From Pisolithus tinctorius (Eukaryota; Basidiomycota; Agaricomycetes; Boletales; Pisolithaceae), in the NCBI GenBank assembly GCA_024663395.1, contig JANFAH010000028.1, positions 744,001 to 808,000 on the forward strand: a stretch of DNA of 64,000 nt, given 5' to 3'. Under the pieces are notes generated by a model that searched no databases, was not told where the DNA came from, and saw only the letters and a list, made by a program, of their open reading frames with translations. The position numbers and the translations under genes were made by a program. Position 1 is the stretch's first letter; the number at the start of each line of letters is the position of its first letter. Positions 33,619-46,007 of the stretch are shown piece by piece.

Positions 33619-36600
33619 CTAGAATGCAATTTCAAATGCATGATGGTCGGCGAATTTGTTCACATAGAAGGAATTGAACGTATCGTAGGAGTCATGAGGC
33701 TTGATGTCTCTGGTGTTGATGTTGTGGGCAGCATAAACGGGGATGAGATGGGCTGCACGATATATCGCGTCGATGTGAATGATGGCAATGTGTGGGACGT
33801 TGCGTGCATTGTAACTTGGGCAGACGATCCACATCCCTGTAGCTATGTCTGGGCCATCCCCCATGCGGTCGAACCAATGTACGACAGCGCACGGATACAA
33901 AGTGCCTTGATACTTGAACGAAAAAAAGCACAGAACGTGGGCAATGTCCAGTCCACGCATACCCTCTGCCTCTGGATCGGTTACAACAAAGACGCAGTCG
34001 AAACGGGGTCCTTCATTCCTCCACATGGGGCAGGAACGGATGTGCTCGCAGCGCATGCCATAGCGGCCACATAGATCACTTGGTGCAAAAAAAGTGGAAC
34101 ATGCAGAGTTGTAGACATGCACGCTACCATCATAGGGTGGGCACTCGTCGAGGGCGATGTCATCCAGATCATCAGTGGGAAAGAGTTGCGAGTAGAGGAA
34201 GTGGCGCAGAATGTTGGGAAGCTGTGGCAGGCAGAGCTCAGCTGCTAGGGCGCCTATGGTCCTTGCGCGCTTACGTTCTAAGATATTTAAACCAGTTAGC
34301 ATCCAAGTATGTACAGAGTGGAAGGTTGAGACATACGATGGGTACGAGCCAATGATACATGGGCCTTGACCGACCTGGGAGCATCAATGGCATTGCCCAG
34401 TTCCTCCTCATAACTCCCTGCTTGTTCTTCGATTTCGTCAGCCATGTCATGGCTTTCCCCAACTTGGTCACACAGATCATCAGCGTCACTGGAATGTTGA
34501 CCTGAACGCCCATCAGAAAGGGGCGAATTGTAGGATTAATACTCGTACCTAGAGCCCTGAGCGCATGTGATAGCAACGGTTCATTTAACATACCACATTC
34601 TTTGAAGTCAGCGTGCGCGGTGATGAGCTTGTTGAGCCTCTGGTTGATCAAAAGCATCTGTCTGAGAGCTTGAAAGTGGTTAGTGCGCTGATAAGGCTGT
34701 TTGACGGCCTTAATATGTTTGGACTCTGTAATTGAAGAGCAGAGGCCGTTAGGTGCACCGAACTGACAGATAAGGTGGGAGTAATGCTTCATAGCATGTT
34801 GCCGGGGCAGTGAGAAGGTATCAACTACCCCAGCATTCCGGAAGACTTTGTGATAAAGGTGGAAGTGCCTGAGTGCATCGTCAATTTCAACAAGTGTCTG
34901 TTGAGTGATAACGTTCCGATGAATGAGGTAACAAAATTCCAGAAAGGCTTGAAAAGTGAAGACGACGTATTGTGGAACATAACCTTCAATTGCTGCGATG
35001 TAAACCTGTGAAGGACTGGTCAATAATCACACGAAGGAAATATGGATGAGCACACCTTCATAAGGCCCTTGGAATCGTTGCCAGTCCACTGTTTGAAGTG
35101 TCGACCTTGAGGGAAACGCCGCAACCCAGTATATGGGGCAACAGCTGCGATCCTGAAAGACCATGAAGTAGATACGAATATTAATTGAAGTCATGTACTG
35201 CCGGTCAATCTCGTCCAAGACTTTTTCTGCCTGTGTCTTTCCATGAACGTGGATTAGGTAGTGCTCGACCCAATCCACCAGGTGGTCCTTGAACCCACCT
35301 TTGATAAGCTGGTGGAGGATGTCTGGTGAAAGCATGCCGTAGATGTCTGCACGCGGAAAATCGTTTGTAAACGGCTGTCTTTGATTAGAAAACGAAAGAA
35401 AACATGGGGTTATACTTACCACTATGTCGCCAACAATCCCATACGTGTCCCACAGTTTACGAAAGTCAAATTCTTCGATCATGGCATCGGCATGCTCACG
35501 ACGACGATGGAGCGCGTCGTCATCCAGACTCTCCCAGTGTGCGAGGCACTTTGGGCACCAATTCCATACGATACAAGACAACAGAACTTGTTCCTCGTAG
35601 TCAGCTATATAAGCCACTAGTGAATATATGATGCGCCGATAGTATTTGTCGCCACATAATATTATTTCTGGGACACTCATAGCGGGTCGAAGCGAACAAA
35701 GAATGCGTGTTAGCGAGGAGTGGAAAAGCTGCCTTTTGAAATTTTGGAAAGCAGAGGAACCGGCATGTTCTCTAGTGGCTAAATGGTATGTTAGCAGTGA
35801 TACGAACTCGTGGAACGTGGGATCTTACTCTTTGGCATTGCCAGGAACCTAATGAGGACTACTGCACTGCAGTGAGCATGACGAACGGTGTTGCGAACAT
35901 TTCCGATGGAGAGATACAAGGGGTAATAGTCGGTCTGGCCAGTTGCTACCGATACCGTTGTCTTGTCACTACTGAGAATGATGGGAATTAGTGTCGCCCC
36001 AGCCGTCGTTGGATCCTCACTAATGATTCTGTCCTAGGAGTGTGAAGTTAGTGTCAATTTCAAGCTGCAGTGGGCATGACTTACTGCCTCGTTCCACGCC
36101 CAGGCTCCTGACATGAAATCCTCCCAGCGCCTTTGATTGTTTGTAGAATCATATTCCCAGTATGGTACGTAGTCAATTCGACCTATTGCGAGCAAGGACA
36201 TTGTGGATGACTTTACATGGATCTTGATACCATACATCGTAACTGTTGAGCATCCAAGGAGCCATATTGCTGCCTTGTCCATCTCGTCCATTGTCAGCAT
36301 ACTGCACCACAAAACTCTCCCACTTGACCTCACCGACAGATGTGCTGTCGATGACACGATAAAGGTCTTTCTGGTTAGCGAATAGCGGTTCCCCACATAA
36401 GGCAAGTAACGATGTGGCCCAGATCTCAAGCAATGTGTCAATTTTTTTGGCGGGCATTTCGGCCTGCCTAAAGAGAAAATCCGCGAGCTCGAATTCCAGC
36501 CGGTTTCGGAAAGGGGACCAGTCATCAGAAGACCTCTCCACAGACAGCGGTGGTGGTGCATCATCTGACAGATATTGACCGCTGGCATCGCATCTTTGTG

Positions 36601-37040
36601 CTATGGACGAGGTATTAGTTGAAGTAGTTATTGTAGTGTATATGCAAATTACCATTTAGACCTGGATGAAAATTGCGATAAGTCCTACCCACAGGACCAA
36701 CGAACTCCGGCCCTAGACTCTCGCGTTCCCAGCCCAATGAGTCGGAGTCATCGCCATCGCCATTGACATTGCCAAGTTCTTGATGGCCGGGAGTTGGAAT
36801 GTCGTACTCGGTTGCTGGAGGAAACATGTCTGCGTTGTGGTCCGTTTCATTGTAGTCTTGTCCCAAATGGTCAGGCGACCCTGTGCTGACAGTGAAACTT
36901 GGGGGAATGCGGCCTAAACTAGGATGATGCATGCGCGTGTGTTGAGTAAGTCCCGAGAGATTTCTAAACCAACAGTTGCACCCCAGTTCAGCACAAGGGT
37001 GTTGTAGCGCGTTAAACGTCAGTTGTGTAGGCATTTTCAA
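33619..37040 (-). CDS. Plavaka-type transposase (copy 1)
   Basis: Large multi-exon gene on the minus strand. Order: C2H2-like finger (CAELGCNCWF, HTRMHH) near 36970; FHPGLNG; the segment WSPFRNRLEFELADFLFRQAEM with a following PLFANQKDLY; PIILSSDKTTVSVATGQ then YYPLYLSIGN; IADYEEQVLLSCIV followed by WCPKCLAH; LSPDILHQLIKGGFKDHL; IEGYVPQ and HYSHLICQFGAPNG; and the C-terminus SFYVNKFADHHAFEIAF ending at 33619. This is the order and wording I know from Plavaka (CACTA-related) transposases of Agaricomycetes. One intron is clear at 35023-34978 (phase 0). I did not place every intron, and some frame changes may be lesions. Confidence 0.8.
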
Positions 37041-37203
37041 TGTAAGGAAACACGTTGGGATGGTGTGGGTGAATTAGCTTGAGGTAAGCGGGACTTTGTA
37101 CAGAAAACTAGGTACATTGTTTGTGAGATCTTTTTTGCATAAAGAAGCGAAGTTTAAACTCACCTTGCTCTGTCTCCGTCTCCCTCCTTGCATCACAGGT
37201 ACT

Positions 37204-39713
37204 ATGTCGGCTGACGATTCTTCTAGAAGTCATCATCTGCGAAGAGAAAAGGCTAATCTACACCCAGGACAAATAGTTCTTGACACGCAGGTTAAATGAC
37301 GTACTTCAAGCCAGAAGAAAGCTGACGACTTGCGTGCGAAGGACTTGAGTGATGCCCACACCGCTGTGGTTCAACAGGGCTGCACCCAGATCTTAGAGAT
37401 GGAGGCGACCATGGAGGTAGAGCAGGTGACGCAAGACGCTGTCAAAGCGAAGCCTGTGAAGCTGAAACCAAAACCAAAGGGCAGGCAAGGCCGACCTACA
37501 AATATATCTGACTTGCCTCGTGGTGAAGGTGCGGTTGCAAATGTCATAATTCATTGGTTCCGGATGCTGATAATCAATCAATAGTTGCGAATATAGAAGT
37601 AGAAGCTCACCATGTGACTGCCGACGATTTTTTGGGCTCGAGCGATAAGCCGCCAAGATGACACGATACGACTGAGCTGCTGGGTGACAATGTGGCAACT
37701 TCAGCATGTGCACCCAACCTAGGAAAGTCCCGGTACGTTGTGCTCTTCCCTTGCACGATGCTCCTTCTGCTCACTGAATTGACTTTATTTTGGCTGAACC
37801 TTACCTGGAACGTTAGCGCCCTGAACAATAGGACTCTTTTGGCTGGTCGCGTCAAGAGCTGGGCCAGCGGCGTCGCACCTGTTGGAAATGGTACCCCCCG
37901 CAATTCTGTAACATTGGGCTCCCAGGTTCAAACCGATGGGATGCCTAACCTGCCCCCTTCCACTGTCCCATCCTTAACAACTAAAGCCACCAGTGTCAGC
38001 TCAGAAATTTCTGTCGCAGAGGATGATCAGGAGCGTGCTATGCCACAGGAAGGCACTGAACGCCATATGATCAGCAATGACGTTCCTGCAGCGGCCCACA
38101 ATGAGGATGAACATTACTTCAGGGACCCCCTTACTGTCTCCGCCAAGTTTACGCGGTACCAGAAACCTGTTGAGGTATTTTTCTTTGGATCACGAAAGCC
38201 CATGAGTCTCACACACCCACACTGGTACTATTTCTAGGCTATGGCACGCGCTACTAACACAAATGCTGATGCCAAGAGCGATCTTGAGGTCGAAAATCCT
38301 ATTTCCCATGCAGTGCAGGCCAGCTTGAAGCGCAGGCATGCCGATCGTGACAACATTGAATATGTCTCCTCGTCCGAAGTTGAGAACACGGACAATGGGG
38401 GTTCTTTCTGTGACCTCTGTGATGTAAACGTTCGCATGAAGGTTGTAAAGGAGCCGCGTGTTACTACAATGGTATGTCCTCTGGTTCACTTAAGGTCGTT
38501 GCTAACCTATGTTGAGTCGCAGACTAATATCAGAATTGACAAGCCGGCGAAGAAAGCGAAGGTTAGTGACAGTAGCCAGCGCGGAACTAAAGCTATGACT
38601 CAGGAATCGAGGGAGTTGGCCTTAGCAAGTTCCACATCAGATCGGCTGCTTTCGATGGGGACCAACAGCACGACTTGCAGGCGCATATGTTTCGTCAATG
38701 CAAACTTGCCTGAAGAGCTGCAAGAGGATAGAAGATGGTCGAAACAAATGCTTCCCGCTCTCCTCATGTGGGCCGGGTCCTTCACTGATCCATGGGCAAT
38801 CCCAGATCTGGAGCTCATGACTGCCCTTCGCATTATCACGACCTCCCTTGTCTCGGATTTCGATTCTCATGCAGTACGCCCGGGGACGCCGACTTTTGTG
38901 CTGGTAAGATTATTCTGTTTACACTTAAACTAGACGCTTGATTCATTTTTTGGGCAGGCAACTCGGCGACTTGGTCTGTGGCACAGCAACTTCGGCTCTA
39001 CCGCCATTGCACTCATCGCTCATTTTCTTGCGTTGGATCCGGATGATGATGCACGGTCCGCCGCTGCTGTCAGGTGAACTTGCAACGAACTCATAGATGG
39101 ACCGCTTTCCTTCCTATATCAAGACCTCAACGCGATGAACCCGGCACACGCTTATCGATCACACTTCATTCTGCAACTCTTCGCGCACGCCCATCTTCGG
39201 CCTTGTATCGGATGCCCTGACATTCCAGGACTGGGCACCAACGTGATGAAGAAATATGCTGTCAGAGGGGCGCTTTCCCTTTGCACCGCCACAGTACGTA
39301 ACTCTTTGTCAGTCATCGATGCGCAGTTTTAACTGTTACTTTAGCTTGAGCATGCCATTCGGCTATTCAAAAGGGGGGAGGTGCAAGTCGACGATCAAAT
39401 GAGTACCCATGGTATGAGGGCAACAGCAAAAACTCCGCTCAAGCTCAACAAAGTGTCCAGGAAGGAGTCATCGAGTGCGCTGGCGTTCTCTGAGCAGAAT
39501 TGGGGCACCAGCACTTGCGACTATCACGCATCCATTTCTAAACGCAATAACGCTGCAATGAGTGAGATCATTGCTATGGCTCACACCCTCGTTATCCCCT
39601 CCATGGAGACGTTGGACGATGGCAGTTCTCCAGGTGACCTGATGGATGAGTTTTATTTTGCTGTTAATACTGATTTGCATCAAAGCATCTGTGAGATTTT
39701 GTGTACACTATGA
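37204..39713 (+). pseudogene. Plavaka accessory gene (copy 1), plus strand, with a TGA in its first exon
   Basis: Divergent partner of the transposase. Starts MSADDSSRSHHLRREKAN; basic lysine-rich region (VKLKPKPKGRQGRPT); later SKSD-type and SAKFTRYQKPVEVFFFGSRKP; from 38241 a globular part (MLPALLMWAGSFTDPWAIPDLELMTALR, then LGLWHSNFGSTAIALIAHF, HFILQLFAHAHL, VRGALSLCTA), continued over short introns to a stop at 39711. The globular part reminds me of the DUF6532-type proteins that accompany such elements, with moderate confidence. In-frame TGA at 37297-37299; copy 2 has CGA at the equivalent codon (49571-49573), so this stop is a C-to-T change. Further lesions around 37600. Confidence 0.55.
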
Positions 39714-39719
39714 GCATCT

Positions 39720-40315
39720 TGCTGACCAGTTGACAGGATGGACTTGGCTGGATGTCCCCTCATCGCAATCCCCTATATCGCGCGGCACAGAATATTTCAT
39801 ACATATATCGCATACTCTCCCATCCCTCCCCCAATCACTCGGATGCCCGTTAGCATAAACGTTTAATCATTCTTTCTGCTGTCCAATCCCCGCTTGTGCT
39901 TGAATCAAGATGCAAGCACTTACTATGCTCATTTTTTTTTTTTTTCCTACTATGCTCTGTGGTAAATGAATGAGATCTCGTGATGCATTATTTGTGAACT
40001 ACGTAAGCCTGCTATCAAAAAAGTCGCCCTTGCGAAAAGTCTGGAAAGTCACAAATAGTACAAATAGTCAAAAAAAAAAATAGTGTGGATAGTCAATGAA
40101 TAGTCAAAAATAGACCAGATAGTCAGACAGAAATGGTATGAATAGTCAGAAAAATAGACGGATAGTCAGAAAAATAGTACAGATAGTCAGAAAAATAGTA
40201 CGGATAGTCAAAATAGAAATCAAATCTACTAGAAATAGTCCTGGCGACTATCCGGACTTTTTTGACTATCTGTGCACGTGAAAGGCACAATAGACATCAA
40301 TTAATTTCCTGATGT
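39720..40315. repeat. AATAGTC-rich terminal region between the two Plavaka copies
   Basis: From about 40050 to 40220 the word AATAGTC, or GATAGTC, recurs eight or more times with short spacers; GACTATC and GACTATCTG appear at 40245-40272 in the opposite orientation. A 16-nt piece near 40297-40312 is the reverse complement of 30875-30890 in the 117-bp repeat. Such repeated words are typical of subterminal transposase-binding regions. The stretch 39720-40020 holds nothing else recognisable apart from a T run at 39932. Confidence 0.55.
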
Positions 40316-40465
40316 AGTTAAAATAGTCAAGATAGTATTTCTTGAAAAGTTCAAAAGCCAAACTAGTCAAGATAGTAGTAGTAGTAGTAGTAAAGAAAGT
40401 GTTATTCCGTGCCATATACCATATATACAGGGGTCTCTGTTCATTTAGTACTCGAGTTATATATA

Positions 40466-43069
40466 CAGTTGAATTGCTCATAATGCAAGTCGTCCTATTG
40501 TATAAATCTCATTTTGTATTGACTTTTTGTGGGTCCCACTGTGGGCAGTGCGAAATTTGTACAATTTTGTATAATGTATAATGACTCAGCACAATATGAT
40601 AAATATACATTATTGACTGCTGAAATTAGCAGCTGGGGGCATGCTATGTTGCTACCTGGGGCACTATTGTCCAAGATTTATTGTCCCAGAAATATACTTA
40701 ATGCATGTGTTCTAAAAGTGACACCATTACAGCAAGATTAATGATGCCTTCTGAGAAGTGCAAACCCCGAGACAAACCCCATCCATATAACCACCCTGCA
40801 AAGAAGCCAAGAAATATCCATGATGCTCCTGCCACTTCTGCGCAGCTAGTGAAATCTACTACATGTTCAAACCTCACCCTTAGTGACTGGCTAACAGTCT
40901 TTGCCTATATTGATGCCCACCCAGCTCTTCTGCAAAATTGTGTTGTCAAACACTTCCAAACGTTGAAATCAGGGGCACTCAACTTTACCCAAGCAACTCT
41001 CTCACACAAACTCTGTAACCGAGTAGCATTAGAAGCCCATGCTAATGACAACCCTAATGCACTATCTTCGAAGCGTCCTCGCATTGTCACTAGGCCAGAT
41101 GTTGAGTGAGCCCTTGTGCTTTGGATTCAGCATATGGAAAACAAAAATAAGACTGTGACTGGGCCCATGCTTCAGAAGAAGCGAGCTAGGTTTGAAGAGA
41201 ATTTGATGTGCCTGAGAAGGAAAGGCTGCCTGGGGATGGATGGCTTGCATCATTTTGCAAAGCATATAAGATTCGAGAGTACAGGAGGCATGGCAAGGCT
41301 GGTTCAGTGGACCTAGAAGCAGTTGAAGAAGAATGTACTCGATGTTGTCAGATCCTAGCTAAGTTTGCACCCAAAGATCGATTCAACTTTGATGAAACAG
41401 GCTTTTTCCCATAGTAAGTTGCATTTTATTCTATCAACTGACTCATTACTCATAAGGAGTCTACTAGTGCACCCCCTGATCGAGGTCTCGCAACCAAGCA
41501 GATGAGTGGGAAAAAGAAAGAGAAATTCCGCATTACAGTTGGCCTTGGATGTAATGCAGATGGTAGTGAGAAGTTGGAACCATTCTTCATCAGAAGATTT
41601 GGCAAACCTCGCTGCTTCAAGAAGGATACCCCTGAGCAATGGGGATTTTATTATCGTCACAACAAGAAAGCATGGATGACATCTGAATTATTTGAGGAGT
41701 AAGTCCTTATCTTATCATTATTAGAAATTATTTAAATTTGACTGCTCACACAGGTGGATAAAGAAATTTGACCTCCAAATGAAGCAGCAAAATTGATATG
41801 TTTGTTTAACCATTGACAATTTCCCTGGCCATAATATCAGCTATGAGCCAAGAAATGTTGAAATTGTCCCATTCCAGCCAAATCTAACACCATTTGTACA
41901 ACCTTGCGATGCTGGAATTATATGCTGCTTCAAAGCCATTTACCGCCACAATTTCTGTGCATGTGCTGTTGAGTGTGATGAAGCAGGCTCACAGGAGATT
42001 TACAAGATCAATCTCCTGGAGGCAATGCTAATGGCCAAGTCTGCGTGGGATTCTGTCTCACGAGATACCATCAAGCATTGCTGGGACCACACACAAATTC
42101 AGCTGTGAGTGATCAGACTGATGACTCGAGGAGGTTGCAAACATTCATTTACTTTGATATTAGGGACAGCCCAAATGCACCTTTGTTGTCACCAAGTTCA
42201 CACCCACCTCATGCTGATCCTGTTGGATGGCAAATTATTCGGGAATTTGCCACAACAGAAATGAGCCTGCCCAATGCAGAGGCTCATTTGGCAGCTCATC
42301 TTGGATGCCATTATGTTGATGTGGATTGGCAGCCAGCTCTCACAGCTGTCATGGATGCTGAGGGGGATGTCACCACAGCCATGAAGGCTATAGAGCCACT
42401 TGCTGACACTGCTGCTCGTTGAACAGGCCTCAAAATCTGCATTTGTACAGTAAAATGACCTCCTCAGTTACTGGACACTGAGGATATGCTGATGGCATCT
42501 GTTAGCACACTCCATCAATGCAATAGAATATTCGGCGAGCCACTATCACTCGAGGAGATCCTCAACCCTTCTGAGGAGCAACAGAAGTGCGAGAATTTCG
42601 ACTCCAGTGAGCTCACTGATAAGGCAATTGCATCATCTGTTCGTCAGGAGATGGCAGTTTCTAATGGGGATGTGATTGACATAGACTCAGACAGTGATGA
42701 TGTTGACGTTGAAGATTCGGGCCCTACCATTACTTGCGAGGGTGTTCTCGCACTCCATGAGCAGCTTGAGAGTGCATGTCTAACCTTTGGGGATGCTGCA
42801 TCATCACTTGAGTTATCCAGGCAACTCCGGATATTCAGAGCTCACATATGATGGGAAACTTTCCTTCATGCAACACAGACCTCTCTTGATATGTATTTGA
42901 CTTGATGATCCTGTGGCTAGTAGTACTCATACTATGATAATGTACGTGACACAAAATTGGCTGGAGTCACAGGGGGTCACACCATGGGATTTTTTTCATG
43001 TTGGATATTGGTACTAATGTATCAGGTTAGAGGCAGTCCCACCGCTATACATTATGAGCAATTCAACTG
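40466..43069 (+). mobile_element. Pogo/Tigger-like DNA transposon nested in Plavaka copy 2
   Basis: 2604 nt bounded by perfect inverted repeats of 20 nt (CAGTTGAATTGCTCATAATG at the left, its reverse complement at 43050-43069). Flanked by TA at 40464-40465 and 43070-43071. Joining the outer flanks gives the sequence found uninterrupted in copy 1 at about 31121-31140, which proves the insertion. Carries one defective transposase gene. Confidence 0.93.
40741..42851 (+). pseudogene. Pogo-like transposase, inactivated
   Basis: N-terminal Psq/CENP-B-type DNA-binding region (LTLSDWLTVFAYID; LVLWIQHMENKNKTVTGPML), then the DDE_1 catalytic core: FNFDETGFFP, LTIDNFPGHN and PFVQPCDAGI supply three aspartates in the order expected for pogo-family DDD enzymes. 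The C-terminal part is acidic (DIDSDSDDVDVED). Introns of 50-60 nt near 41414, 41701 and 42105. Inactivated by TGA at 41107-41109 and 41794-41796, both where Arg is expected, and by a one-base frameshift near 41200 before VPEKERLPGDGW. The gene cannot make a full transposase. Confidence 0.85.
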
Positions 43070-43607
43070 TACTACCTAACACCTAACTGCTTCTCAAGTT
43101 TGTGTCCCAGATGGTCAGCCATGTGGTTGTTCTAACACCTGTCTGCAAGCACTCACTCACTGAGTCTTTACCTGCGCTCACCACAGTCAAAATACATGCA
43201 TCCATCAAAAGAGAACCCTTGTCTCGGAAGTGTTCGAGCGACTCTTGTTATGCGGATGAGAATTGGGCAAGTGTGATGCGGGCGGTATGCAGAAGGAGCA
43301 AGATGAGTGAGATGGAACAGGGGGGTGTCATCCAGAAGATGAACCGCTACCTCGCTTCACACTCTCGACTCGAGTGCACTTACTAAATGTGTAGATAGAT
43401 TCAAACGGCTAGCCAAAGTCTTAAACCTACCTTACCTCAAGGCGGAGCGTCTAAAATGGCCAGTGGGAATGGTGGACTAATGGGGAGCCCTAGGCTCTGC
43501 CATTAGGGCATTTGCTCGCTGGTAAGGACTGGTAGGCCACAGGAGGCCCATGCTAGTACATCGAATTAGTTAGAATAGTGCAACATAGGGTAAACACTCC
43601 CTCACAC

Positions 43608-44070
43608 TGTAGGAATAGGTAAAATAGATATACCTATAATGGTAATAGTCAGTAATGGGCAAGTATATTGTGCTCGACCCAAAAGGGAGGTTCTCTCTGG
43701 AGAAAGAAGTGTAGTAAAAAGGTAAAAAATGCGAACTAGAAAAAGGATACTTAGCTCTGTCTGTCTAATACTCTTGCCAGTCCTCCTGGCACTTTGGGTA
43801 CTCCCCAAAGTAATTATTCTAACTTCGAAAACTTGCCGAAATGTGAGACTAAATCACCCTACTACTGAGGGCCTGTGACATGTACTGGTTTTTTTGGTAA
43901 ACTGAACTTGCATGAACACAGCACGCGTGCTTAGTCAGCAACATGGCTGCTTGCCACTAAGTCCAGGGGTACAAACACAAAAACAAAGGCAAGAAACAAA
44001 ACAAGTCCTTCCACCCCTAAACTCCTGACCAAGAAGGATTCTCCTAGGGAACTCGAACTCATTCCCTACA
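43608..44070. mobile_element. Solo LTR in Plavaka copy 2
   Basis: 463 nt absent from copy 1, where the flanks are continuous at about 31671. It starts TGTAGGAAT and ends ATTCCCTACA, inverted ends of LTR type, and has no coding content. The flanking ACAC (43604-43607) and ATGC (44071-44074) both derive from ACGC in copy 1 by one CpG change each, so the target duplication was ACGC. Confidence 0.75.
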
Positions 44071-44143
44071 ATGCACTTTAATTCAGAATTAAAAAAAAAA
44101 GAGTGTGCTTACTGTCTGTTTCCTCCATCGTGGGACTGAGCAG

Positions 44144-45767
44144 TCACTTGAGGGATGATGCTCTGGATGAAGCAGGTGAAGGACCATTGGAGGATGATGT
44201 AGATTGACGATGGGGGGCAGCATTGCGTAGCGAATTGATGGTGTGGTGACTTGCATTAGACAGCGTCGGCGAGTGCCTTGTCGCATTGTAGTTGTCATGT
44301 GCAGAAGCTGATTGCTCAGCAGGATGGGTCTGGGACAAGTTAACTAATGCATCAGCAACACCCTCATCATAATCCTCATCTACCACTTGGGATGGCAGGT
44401 GTGGGGTGGCACTAGTCAGAGATGGCTATAGTGAACGATTTCCAGAACTGCTCAAACTTGTCATGTCCTGTCCATCCTTCGCTGAGAATGAAGGAACCTT
44501 GAATGATGCAGGTAGATTAGCGGGTAAGCCAGAGTCATCCTTGGCCTGACATTGACACTTCTTCCTCTTCGGGGCATCACTAGGGATCGACCCACCGATA
44601 CTTTGTGTGTCTGAATCCTTGTCCTTCACCGGTTGTGGCTGCTTCCTCCTGTTCTTCAAGTCAGCTGATGAAGGCTCTGGAGACATAGACATGTGAATAT
44701 TTGTATGTAGTGGAATGCGAGGTACTGCCTCTGGTGAGTTGACAACCGAACTCGAGTGCCTTCTCGACTCCACGTCTCGCTCCACCAGACGTTCACATGC
44801 ATTGAATCTGGTGGGATCATAGTGCCAGTGCCCACTTTTGGGAGGACCCAAAGGTTGATGGGATGGGCCACCAGGGGGCTTCGAGTCTCAATGAGGCTGC
44901 AAGTGATGGGCAGAGCAAGGCAATGTCTCCATGGGACTCAGGGCGCAGTGAGGTCCTGGGGAGCGGGAGGCATAGTAAGGTTGCTGCGAAGGGTGAGTCA
45001 GATATTCAGAACATCTGCAGTGGTCATGATCCTCCCAGTCATGATGGTGCTCCGGGTGAGGACCATGGCGATCCCAGGCCATATCACAATCTGCTGCACA
45101 TAGCTCACGCAGATACGAAGGCGGCATATGCTGGGAAGCTGGAATGCTCGGCTGAGCTGGCTCGATTGGCTGACAACTTGGAGGAGGGTAGGCTGGGAAG
45201 GTGGAAACAGGAGAGCGAGGGCAAGTGGGATGGGGAGCAGGTGACATGGATCCTGAAGGGACATGTAGTGGGTGGTTGAAGTACTCCGAGTGCTGTGCTA
45301 GATCCTGGTTGGTGGAAGATCACAGTTCTTCTGTTGAGAGCTGCTGTTGTGGGATGGGGTGGTGCAGCAAGAGACATGGGTGACCGGTGGGGCCATGACC
45401 AACACTATCCTGGGAAGGGCCAGAGAAGTTGCGGTGATGGGGGCGATTGATGTCCATGGGGGCAAGTGGGGTGTGAGAGGTGGTGCCGCAATTCATTGAT
45501 GGAAACAGGAGGGGGAGGACCCGTGAATGGAGGAGAGGCACGGCTAACAGGCACAGGAGGCAGGGGCAAATGAAGGCTATCATTATTTCCCAGACCTCTA
45601 GAGTCGGACCTAAGTAAGGGGTGGGTGGAAGTCGACTGAAGGAGGAGCGGAGGGCCACTCAAGCCGGGTGGAAGTGTAGATGGGTTAGCATAGGCATTTG
45701 GGTGAATGTCTTGCGGACCAGGGGCAGTGGGAAGCTGACCACCAGTCGCTTGGGCATTCTTTAACAA
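44144..45767 (-). pseudogene. Plavaka copy 2 Pro/His-rich ORF
   Basis: Counterpart of 31760-33378. Same start (MLKNAQATGG at 45767) and similar frames (44851-44426, 45247-44888), with many CpG-type substitutions; no single frame covers it. Judged non-functional together with its element. Confidence 0.5.
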
Positions 45768-46007
45768 CTGTAGTCGCTGTGAGATGACATGTCACACCTC
45801 AGAGATGTACAGGTTGATTCAGATGGCACACGAGTATGTGTCCAGTGCAGAGTCTGGGATACTAATTAGTAGAGGCTGCCACCAGTCAACTTGATAGACG
45901 AACCTGCTTCGACTCATGGTCAGGGATTGGATAGCAAATGTTACATGGTAAATATGGCTGATTGATTTGGGTGGTTCTCGAGTATGTGTCAAGTGTACTG
46001 TGGCGAG

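Larger units (their letters stand above)
30983..39720 (-). mobile_element. Plavaka copy 1: DNA transposon with divergent genes
   Basis: Left boundary taken from where similarity to copy 2 (at about 40315) starts; right boundary uncertain, somewhere between the end of the accessory gene and about 40310. It contains, from left to right: a terminal non-coding block (to about 31690), an A27 run at 31690-31716, a proline-rich ORF (minus), the transposase gene (minus) and an accessory gene (plus) starting about 160 nt from the transposase start. I did not identify terminal inverted repeats with confidence. Confidence 0.75.

Noticed and set aside
44041..44070. tRNA-like 3' end (GGGAACTCGAACTC) in the solo LTR
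   Set aside because: No matching acceptor or anticodon arm around it; it is the terminus of the LTR.
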